Source: Leucosporidium creatinivorum | Lineage: Eukaryota; Basidiomycota; Microbotryomycetes; Leucosporidiales; Leucosporidiaceae | Reading direction: 5' to 3' | Assembly: GCA_001600635.1 (NCBI GenBank) | Contig: BCKL01000019.1 | Location: 62,001 to 126,000 of the forward strand | Length of the DNA stretch: 64,000 nt | Part shown: one piece after another, positions 55,775 through 64,000 of the stretch | How the letters are laid out: every line of letters starts with the position of its first letter | How positions within the stretch are numbered: the stretch's first letter is position 1 | Position numbers and translations under genes: made by a program | The notes under the pieces: generated by a model | Databases searched by the model: none | Seen by the model: the letters and a program-made list of their open reading frames with translations, nothing else | Told to the model about the DNA's origin: nothing

Positions 55775-58700
55775 ATGAGCTCCCACTCGAGCGACCAGTC
55801 GCAAGGTCACGTCCCTCTCCTATCCTCGCAACCGCTCGTCAACTCGAGCCCTTACGGCCAACCACCACCGCATCCTTATTATCACCAGCAGCAGCAGCAT
55901 CAACCGTACCCTTCTACCTCCTCCTCACGACCCCTGCAACAACCCCTGCAGTCTCATGGCTTCCCCGTTGCAACACATTCGCCTGCTGCCCCCGCGGGAG
56001 CTTCGCTTCCCTCGAGCGCACTCGTCGGAGCTGCTATTCTCGCTGGGCAAAAGTCTAGGAGCGTCATGGCGTGTGTGCTGTGCAGGAAGCAGAAGGTGGG
56101 CATACAGTTCCGCCGTCTCGAGACTCCCTCGACGCGACGCTGACCCACTCCGTCCTTGCTGCAGATGAAGTGCGAAGGGTGCGTTCGCCCTTGCAATAGA
56201 CTTTCGCTACTTGCGATGCTGATCCTTTGGCTATTTGCAGACCCGACAAGGCTCCGTGCAAGCGGTGCAGGTGAGAGCTCGGCCGCTCTTTCCCGCGACG
56301 AATATCGCCGACTGACCCTCTCTCTCGTCTCGCAGGACCGCCGGCGTCGAGTGCACCTTTGAAGCGCCACCAGCTGCTGCGCCACGAGCTCGAGGAGGAG
56401 GAGCGTCCGAAGCCTACGTCGAAGCGTGAGTTTCCTACTATCTCGGGCCTACCTCGGCCGATCGCCTTCGCCTTTGCGAGACGACGAAGGATCACCATCG
56501 TGCTCACCTTATCCTCATTCGGACATGCAGACGATTCTCTCACGTCGAGGATCGCATCGCCAACTTGGAGAACGCTCCACCTCCCTCAGCGATCGCCCTC
56601 TCACCTTCGGCGCCCTCCTCCTCGTCCCTCGTGGCTCGCAACGGCGCCCTCGTTACCGACCATGAGCGACGAATCGCAGCGCTCGAAGCACAGGTCTACG
56701 CTCTGCACCTCTCCGCCGCCTCGCAACCCCCTCCACCGCCAGCCCATCATCTCCAACCTCCGCCGAACCCCTACTTTTCCGCGCAGCCGCAATACGCTAC
56801 GCAGACCTTCTCGCACTACTCGGGGCACTCGACATCGGCCTCACCACCACTCAGCAAACCTCAATTTGACGCGGCGAGCGGGCCGTGCTCGTTTGCCAAC
56901 GGCGAGGCTTTTCGGCAGCAATGGCCGAGCGAGGGGACTCCCGCGTACGAGCACCGCGACAAGCGACATAAGCCGGACCTACCCATGACGGGGGAGCGAG
57001 ACTTTATCGCTCGAGGTGTGGTGACCGAGGCGGAGGCGACTTTGTGTTTCGAGTCGTGAGTTCCCTTGAGCCTTCCTCGCTCCACTCCCGCTCCGCCTCT
57101 CGTCGTCTGACACTTACACGAAGCCAACCGCTTTCCCCTCCTCCTTCCCCACCCCCCTCGCTCGCCCACCTAGTTACTTCCACACGTTCCCCCAACCCTC
57201 CGGCCCCTGCTCCCCTCTCGAAGCACCTCAACCACCACTCCTCTCCACCTCATCCTCCTTCACCGGCTCAACATCTTCCTCCAGCACCACCACCACCGCC
57301 TCCCGGCCCATCCGCCTCCCCTTCGCCGAAACGCGCGCCCGCTCCCCCCTCCTCCTGGCGACAATAATTTCCATCGGCGCGCGCTCCCTCTCGCGCTTCG
57401 ACACTTACAAAGCCACGCTGGGCGAGGCGATTCGGCTGTGCCATGGAACCTTCTTGAGCGAGCCGGGGGAGGAGCCGACGAGTTTGGATTTGAAGGGGAT
57501 GATGCTCTTGTCGTTGTACAATGGCATGCCCGATTTGATGAGCCATGGGATTACGTTGACTTATCGGTTTGGGGCGCCGACGGCGTTGTTGGAGTTTGAT
57601 AAGTTGAGTGAGGAGGACAAGAGGGGGAAGAAGGGGAGGATTCTGGTGAGGAGGGGCAGGACGTTCTTGGTCTCGTTCTTGTGGACTTCCTTGTGAGTTG
57701 GGCCTGTCTCGTCGACGAGCTTCTCCCTCTCGCGCCGAGATGCTGACCTTTGCTGCTTCCTCGCAGCTACTCGTACTGCCGCGGTCTGCACGGCTTCTAC
57801 CATGTACCCACGGACGTCATTCGCAAGCAGCTCGACATCCTTGAGTCGTCCAAGTTTACCGAGCCGCCTTCAGATCGGCGCATTCGAGTGTTCGTCTTTC
57901 GTCTCGCCGTCTCGATCGCTTTCGCTGACCCTCTTCGCTCACTTTCATAGAAACGTGGAGGAGTGCTTGATCCTTCGCGACGTCTTTGACAAGCTCGGAC
58001 CCGGCATGCGGATGGAGTCGCCGAGCTACGAAGAGCTGTTCGAGATTGTCGAGGCGGGCAACACTCAGCTGACGCTGTGGGATAAGAAATGGGTGGACAT
58101 GATGGGTGAGTCGTCTCTCTTTATCGTCTACGTCGCTCGCTGATATCTTGTCGCCCTGCAGAGTCTGTAACGTGCGCTTCTCGCCTTCTCCTCCCCGTCG
58201 GCGCTCTCACTGACCCCGCTCGCTCCACAGTCAATGGGGAGACTCTCGCGAGCTCAAGACGGCCGTACCACTCCACCACGGTCGCATGTGCCTGCTCATG
58301 TACATCTTCCGCGACATGGTCGTCGACGACCGAGCGAGGACCTACCCCAAGATGCGCGAGTTTGCTCGCATGGGCGCCGAGTCGGCTCTGGTCATCCTCC
58401 GCTGGGGTGTCGAGAGTCGTATTTGGCTACCGCACTCGATGGTGGCGCAGTACTTGCAGTGAGCTCTCGTTTGTTCACTCAGCGCGAGACCTCGGAGCTG
58501 ACCCACCTCTCCCCTTCTCGCAGTCACGTCAAGTGAGCTTGCGATCGTTCCGAACTCTGCTCAAGCTTATCGCTGACCTGTCACTACAACAGCATCCCCA
58601 ACGCCATCACCCTCCTCTACATCGTCACCCGCCTCTTCCCCTCGGACGCCTGCTTCCCCCTCATCCGCCGACTCCTCCACCGCCTCCTCAAGCAATGCGA

Positions 58701-58938
58701 CTCGTGCATGGCCGGCAATAACGGCACCAAGCATGAAGTCGTTCGTGCGCTCGAGACGAAGCGGCTGGTGCTCGAATTTGATCGCTATGCGTTCGAGGAG
58801 GGAGGCGAGGAGGCGCCGGACGGGGACGTCAAGGAGGAGGGTGGCCTGTTTGGCGACGAGGTGACGGCGAGCTTGGAGGGAATGAGGTTGGAGCAGGCGT
58901 TGTGGGGTATCGTGCTAGTAGGGGCGCTGGATGATTGA
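55775..58938 (+). CDS. Zn2Cys6 transcription factor with fungal_trans domain and coiled coil
   Basis: A nuclear regulator. A Gln/His/Pro-rich N-terminus of about 95 residues precedes the zinc cluster C-VL-C-RKQKMK-C-EGPDKAP-C-KR-C-RTAGVE-C, spread over four exons, two of them 14 nt (56165-56178) and 30 nt (56241-56270). A coiled coil (VEDRIANLENA, DHERRIAALEAQVYALHL) follows as in dimerising Gal4-like factors. The fungal-specific domain reads PLLLATIISIGARSLSRFDT, MMLLSLYNGMPDLMSHGITL, FLWTSFYSYCRGLHGFY, then WGDSRELKTAVPLHHGRMCL and SALVILRWGVESRIWLPHSM. It ends EQALWGIVLVGALDD. About 740 residues. Confidence 0.87.
56165..56178 (+). other. 14-nt microexon inside a Zn2Cys6 domain
   Basis: The exon ATGAAGTGCGAAGG follows acceptor TTGCTGCAG and precedes donor GTGCGT. 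It encodes Met-Lys-Cys-Glu-Gly, including the third zinc cysteine. Joined to its neighbours it gives CRKQKMKCEGPDKAPC, the expected cluster. Confidence 0.78.
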
Positions 58939-59175
58939 GGAATGAGGCTCATTGTTGTTCGTGCTCGGTTCGGCCTCGGTCAAAGGCAGAGGAGAGCGAG
59001 CGAGAGCAAGAGGAGTCGCGTCTCAGGCAAAGTACTGCACAGAACACGTTACATACTGACCCAAGAGCTTCTGTGTACCCAACCGCCGACCCTCAGACCC
59101 CGCGCCGCCTTGGGCCGTCGTGTCTCCCTCCGAGCCCTCTCCGCCTTGAGTGAGCTGCAGCCACGATGGAGCACA

Positions 59176-61751
59176 TCAAACCTCGGGCACCATCTTGGTA
59201 GCGACGCTGAGCCCTGCTTCCTTGTCCTTGTCCTCGTCGTAGGAGCCTTCGGCCGAGTCGGAGTGAGGAAGGGAGATTGTCTCCTCGTACTCCCATACGC
59301 CCCTGGGTTCCTTCCAGCCCCCGGTCTGTCGGTTACGTTGAGGCCAGATGAGGTTCAGGACGTAATCTGCGCGAGGAGACGCGTCAGCTTCCACTCGGCG
59401 GCGCTCGGTCGCTGAGCGGAATCGCAGCGAAGACACCTACAAGTCGCTCCGGCGGCAAATGTGGTGGTGAACATGGCAAAGTAGTACGAATGCGTGAGCT
59501 TGACCGATTCGATGATGCCGAAGTTGGTCAGGAAGCCTGAGAACGAAGCGAGCGGGAGGCCGAGGTCAGCTTCGGCGATTCGTTACCAAGTCCCATCGGC
59601 TGCAGCAGGCTCACCAGCGAAGTTGACAGCCACTCCGACAAGGTACGCGGTGATAGCCCGCAGATTGACGCCGTAAGTGTAATCTGCAATGCGAAAGCGA
59701 GCGTATCAGCCGAGCTATCGAGTCGCCGAGTCGAAAGTTGAGCTCGGGGTCTCGGACACTCACAGTAGACGCCTTCCTTGCTACTTGTGTACAGGTCATC
59801 GATGTGGAAGAACCCTTTGGTGATGAGGTAGTAATCACTGCAATAACGGGCAGGGTCAGCCAACGGCCAGCGAAGCGGTGGAGGAGAGGGAGGGAAGGAA
59901 AGGGAGGAAGAGAGGAGAGGAGAGGAGAGGAGAGGAGAGGAGAGGGAAGCAGAGACTGTGCCTCACCATAGCATCAGACTCATAATGGAGAAGAGAAAAA
60001 TCTGGTAGCTCGAGAGGACCGTAATGAAGATTGAAGCCGAGCCTGAGGAGGCGAGTCAGCTCAAGCTCGGCGAAGGCTCTCCCATTCTTGCTGGGCCTAG
60101 GACTTACCCAGCAGGTACCAGGGGTTAATAGCCATGGTGAGGGCGAGGCAGATGTAGAAGGCGCGCCTGATGGAGATGAATTTCGGCGCCAAAGCCGAAA
60201 CGTCATTCGAAAAGGGCAAAACATTCTCAAAGACACAGCTGAAGAGTAGAGAGTAGGTGAAGCCTGTAGCGATGTTAGCTGGGTTCTGCTGCCTCGGAGG
60301 GAGAGGCGACTCACCAGCGGCAATGAAGAAGGAGCCAGCGCGGATGCTCGGCGAGTAGTTATCGGTGAGGATCATATCGAGGAGTGTGACGGGGTTCCAG
60401 ATGATGTCTCCGTAGATGCCGGCGCTTGCCGAGGCGCAGAGCATGCCGAGGACTTGGACGATGAAGTTGGAGAGAGGGAAGCCGAGTAGCTGGCCGAGGA
60501 TGGGGTCCGAAGGCTTCGTGGCGTTGCGCTGCCAGTCGGAGGCGTTGCTGGCGAAGGTGGAGCACGAGGCGGCCGAGACGAGGATGAACCGCACGAGAAG
60601 CCAACTATGCTCGGCTCCTTCCACCGAGGCCTGACGGTGTACGATGGGTCCAACTCCTCCGGCTTTTGACATGACCAGCCCCAGCATCCCCGCCGAGGAA
60701 GCGGTAAAGACGATGAGCTTGATGTGAATGAGAATGTTCCACTTGGGGACGTCCAAGAGAAGTACGAGGGCGCAGAAGAAAATGAACAGAAAGAAGCCTT
60801 GGGGCTGGTCAGCCTCGGGCCTCGGCGACGAGCGGAAGTGCTCAGCGCCGACTTACCGATCATGTTGGCGGTAGTGAGAGCCGAGCTGGCGCTCATATGG
60901 TTGGGCAAGGTAGCGATGGAGGGGAAGATGGCGTGCAGCATCACGTAGATGCACTGGCCGCCTGTCGGGAGGGGAAGGAGTCAACGCCGAGGTCCGAGCT
61001 CGGCGAGCGATCTCAAAGGCGAGCATCGTGCACGGACAAGTTTGAAAACTCACCAGAAACACTGTTGACTCCATTCCATACGACGGCCATCGCTGCACGG
61101 TTCAACGCGCACCAGAAGCTGCCGTAGACTGCGCGAGGTGAGGCGACGTGAGCTCGGCGCTGACGGAAATCGCGAGGCCACGCACCTCCGAACGATGAGC
61201 GGGCGGCAACTGGGAAACTCAAGTGCCATTTTGATCCCTGTCGTCCGTTTAGCGCCATGAAGACCGAGATGATGAGGTATCCTGCAATATTGGGGGCGCC
61301 GAGAGCGAGCGAGGTGTCAGCTCGCTCAGAGAGGGATTGAAGCTTCTGCGCAATCCAGGGGGAGCTCACCTGCAGTGGAACAGCCAACACCTTCCCAGAA
61401 ACTGATGCCAGTTGTGAGGAAGGATGCACCTCCAAGCCAGTTGGACCTGGGGAAGGGCGAGCTGTGAGCCTTCGGCGTTCGATTCGGCGATGACAATCCG
61501 CTCCCGAGCAGTCCCCGCATCCTCAAGACTTACACATTGCTCACAGCAGCAGGCCAGAACATGAAGAACGTCCAGAATGTCCACGTACGGCGAACGAGAG
61601 GGACTCTAAGCGTGTTGTAAGGTCAGCTCTCTCTCTCCAGCTCCTTAAAGTCTCCCAACCTCACTTACGGTCGTAGATCTTCATTATCCAGTACTGCTGA
61701 TCCACCGGCGCGGTGTGAGGCTGGCAGCGCAAGTCGCTGAAGGATGGTCAT
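59176..61751 (-). CDS. NCS1-family permease (uracil/allantoin/nucleobase type)
   Basis: A plasma-membrane nucleobase-cation symporter with 12 helices. The start at 61751 gives MTILQRLALPASHRAGGS and LDNEDLRPVPLVRRTWTFWT, the family's DLxPxPxxRRTW lead into helix 1, then FFMFWPAAVSNVSNWLGGAS. Other conserved parts are FPVAARSSFGVYGSFWCALN, VVWNGVNSVSGGQCIYVML, LIHIKLIVFTASSAGMLGLV, FALxNAxD-like TFASNASDWQRNATKPSDPI and GIYGDIIWNPVTLLDMI. The C-terminus is cytosolic and acidic, ending ATKMVPEV. About 540 residues in roughly twelve exons. The substrate within the Fur4/Dal4/Fui1 group is not fixed. Divergent from the CmcJ-like gene. Confidence 0.9.
59908..59946 (+). repeat. GGAGA pentanucleotide repeat in an NCS1 permease intron
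   Basis: About seven copies of a GGAGA/AGAGG unit in the intron just upstream of the SLMLCDYYLITKG exon boundary. Confidence 0.8.
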
Positions 61752-62172
61752 AGCAGGAGGCGAAGGAGGAAGAGCGGAAAGGGGGCTCGCGAGGTCCGAG
61801 CGCGACGTCTAGTGAGCCAGCTGGCGATGTAGGAGAGAGCAAAAGCGAAGAGACGGAAAGGTGGAGGAGCCAAGGAGATACGACGAGATTGACTCAACCC
61901 GCATGTCGATGAAGCGATAGGCGCTCTCGGCCGACCCTTGGCAGCAGCATGGTCGGGTCTGCCAGCGCGCTAAGCCAGCGCGGGGAGGGTGCTCTCGATC
62001 CCATGCAATCCCGTCCTTCAGATACGTTGCACGGCCTCGCGGACGGAGACCAGCGGGCAGCAGAGACGGTGAGAGGAAGAGAGCCCCCGCTTCAATTTCT
62101 CCCTTCGCCTGCTCGCTCGCTTCCTTATCCTCGCTCCTCTGCCGTCCAATCGCACTCGCCCTTGCTACTCAG
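61752..62172. promoter_or_regulatory. Divergent promoter, NCS1 permease / CmcJ-like gene
   Basis: A 421-bp shared upstream region. TTATC (reverse of GATAA) at 62125-62129 and a CCAAT word near 62143 are possible GATA-factor and CCAAT-binding sites; either may be chance. Confidence 0.4.
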
Positions 62173-63435
62173 ATGCCTGAACTTCTCAATACTACTGGCC
62201 CTACCGGTCTCAGCGCTCACATCAACTTCATTGTTCCTCGAGAAGAGATTAAGCAGCCGCTGTCCAACTATCTCCGCTTCGACGTGGCTAATCTGCCTCC
62301 AACTACTGGTGAGGCCTCGACCAGGAGGAGCTACTACAATGCTGTGCTGACGGCTGCCCCACTTCAGAAACCCTCATTCCACTGCATGACCTACGCGAGG
62401 ACATGGAGAGCTTGCCCTCGGTCGAGGAGCAGCTGGACAAGTCTGGGTAAGATCTGAGCCTCCTAAGCCTTTCATACACGTACTTACACACTCTTGGCTT
62501 CCTATAGATACGCTGTCTTGACCCACACCTCCGCCTGCGATCTTGGAGAGGCTCTGGACACCGTCTCGGGCACCGATTCCTACATCGCCGAAGCTATCAG
62601 CCTTTACAAAGAGCAGCTAGGTGCGACCAAAGTCATTCCCTGGAACTCGGTTATCCGCTCCAACTCGTCTGACGCCGGTAAGCCCCGTTTTCCACCCGTG
62701 CGCTCGTTCCAAGACTCACCGAGCTTCCTAGCGCAGGCAAGGAGACAGTCGAAGCTCGCCAGCTCTCCCCCGAGAAGGGCATGCCTCCTATGAAGCAGGT
62801 CAAAGCAACAGCTCGCTCGGCGCACGTTGATCAAGATGAAGACTACGCAAGGGTCATCTGCAAGCGCGCTGCTGGTAAGGCCTAAACTTTCGGTGCTGTT
62901 GCTCGCTTTCCTCTCCAAAGGCTGACCTTCTCTCTGCAGGCGACGACGTCTTCGAAAAGTACAGTCGGGTACAGATCATCAACCTCTGGCGCCCTCTGAC
63001 CGGTAAGCTTGGGCGAAGGGCGTCTAGTCTAGTCGCTTTTAACGCTTCTGCTCGCAGGACCTGTCACCAACGCTCCTCTCGCCATCGCCGACTACACCAC
63101 TATCGACGTCAAGAACGACATGCTAGTATTCGCTTCCGCCTATGGAACAGGCTACGGAATCCACTACAGCCGTGAGTTACGGCCTGCACGCCTTCGCCGA
63201 GTAGCTCCCAGCTGACCCTCTGCCGCTCTCAGCCGCGCAAAAGTGGAGCTACATCCAACACCAGCTTCCGAGCGAGAATATTCTACTGCGCTGCTTCGAT
63301 AGCTGGCAAGGGAGGGACGGACAGGCGCTCTTCTGCCCCCATGTAGCTTGCGACGTGGTGGGCGAGCCCGATCTCGGTATTGCAGAGGTTCCGAGGACGA
63401 GTATCGAGCTTCGCATGGTTGTACTACACGCTTAA
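62173..63435 (+). CDS. CmcJ/AsaB-like oxygenase-family protein (GA4 desaturase-like)
   Basis: A soluble protein of the fungal AsaB / CmcJ-like family, which is related to 2-oxoglutarate/Fe(II) enzymes such as gibberellin GA4 desaturase and the cephamycin CmcJ protein. The start at 62173 reads MPELLNTTGPTGLSAHINFI. Family blocks are LHDLREDMESLPSVEEQLDK, SGYAVLTHTSACDL, AHVDQDEDYARVICKRAAGD (an HxD metal motif), RVQIINLWRPLTGPVTNAPL and AIADYTTIDVKND, then WSYIQHQLPSENILLRCFDS and the end ELRMVVLHA. About 290 residues in seven exons. Members often lie in secondary-metabolite clusters, but no backbone synthase is visible here. Substrate unknown. Confidence 0.85.
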
Positions 63436-64000
63436 ACTCCTTTCAATCGATTTGTTGCATCTCTCCAAGTTCAAGGCTCATCTGAGACCGCGCCGAGCTC
63501 GTCGCCAGCTAGTCCGGACTGCGAGCGAGAACGTCTCGCTCCTCGTCACACGACTTTGACCGTACCAGTGGGGTCCGAAGCGTGTCTCTCACACTACTTC
63601 AAGGAAGTAAGCTCGACAGAGCAGGCAGCGGACAGCTTTTCCCGGTTGAGACAAAGGAAGAAGGAAGGGGCTCGCCCTTACCTTTGGCTAGTTTCTGTGC
63701 TGTCGAGATGTCGGAGATCGTCGCAAGGTCATCGACTCTACGCACTGACGATTCGCTGGATACGCCGTCAGCAAGCAACAGCTCGGCTCAGCAAAGGCTG
63801 TCGGCGCCGAGCAGGAGGTGCTCGCCGCCTTCACCGAGCTCGCGCTCCACGAGCTGCAGCCTCTGCTCTTTCACGCACAGCGTGCTGAGTGCTGTTGAGC
63901 TTGCACAGGATATGCACTCTCAACAGGGTTAAACAAGAGTCAAAGAGCGGAGATTAGGCGCCGCCGAGAATTCGCGGGGTCACCGCCGACTCGCATCTGA
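63436..64000. other. Right-edge region, possible coding relic
   Basis: No confident gene. A frame at about 63745-63890 reads FAGYAVSKQQLGSAKAVGAE then QEVLAAFTELALHELQPLLF, which looks protein-like, but it has stops close by and no splice partners I can confirm. It could be an exon of a gene running past the window or a relic. Confidence 0.25.

Noticed and set aside
59176-63435. A secondary-metabolite gene cluster around the CmcJ/AsaB-like gene
   Set aside because: No polyketide synthase, peptide synthetase, terpene synthase or P450 is present in the window.
1-64000. Transposons, virus-like elements and tRNA genes
   Set aside because: I looked for reverse transcriptase, integrase, transposase and capsid-like motifs, terminal repeats and cloverleaf signatures and found none that I could support.

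Overview
This window is nuclear DNA of a GC-rich, intron-dense basidiomycete, most likely a red-yeast or anther-smut relative (Pucciniomycotina, Microbotryomycetes). The signs are short introns (about 50-200 nt) with GT(G/A)AGT donors and a recurring GCTGAC branch-like motif in nearly every gene, Zn2Cys6 regulators, a microsomal-type epoxide hydrolase, FAD2 desaturases, an NCS1 permease and a copper-fist regulator. The species call is inference. I recognise 23 protein genes (one cut by the left edge), one host pseudogene and two doubtful coding relics. I see no rRNA, tRNA, CRISPR array, transposon or virus-like element.

Layout. 0-2 kb: 3' part of an ER acetyl-CoA transporter. 2.2-6.1 kb: pectinesterase and a GH28 polygalacturonase-like enzyme, head to head, forming a pectin-degradation pair. 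6.3-13.3 kb: two tandem FAD2-type desaturases (minus strand) and a third, dead, inverted copy (plus strand). 13.5-18.4 kb: tandem paralogous Zn2Cys6 factors. 18.5-22.3 kb: aquaporin and epoxide hydrolase, divergent. 22.5-31.7 kb: a GT23-like glycosyltransferase, two more zinc-cluster factors and a Cuf1/Mac1-type copper-fist factor. 32.1-46.4 kb: copper amine oxidase, amino-acid permease, YtcJ-like amidohydrolase, MFS transporter, flavin-reductase-fold protein and another zinc-cluster factor, a plausible amine/amide nitrogen-use neighbourhood. 47.3-53.8 kb: the housekeeping pair IWR1 and PPWD1, head to head over about 100 bp. 53.8-55.8 kb: nearly empty. 55.8-63.4 kb: a zinc-cluster factor, an NCS1 nucleobase/allantoin-type permease and a CmcJ/AsaB-like oxygenase-family protein.

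Themes. Most neighbours are in divergent pairs with short shared promoters. Seven DNA-binding regulators lie within 46 kb, between transporters and catabolic enzymes. The most striking structural feature is a set of very small exons (8, 9, 9, 13, 14 and 21 nt) that encode core motifs in five unrelated families: the first histidine box of both FAD2 copies, the EFW segment of the permease, WWDA of GH28, part of a zinc cluster, and an aquaporin segment. The copper amine oxidase ends in Cys-His-Leu, which fits a peroxisomal PTS1 signal, and it sits beside a copper-sensing regulator. Splice sites were inferred by eye from reading frame and family conservation; no alignment or RNA data were available.
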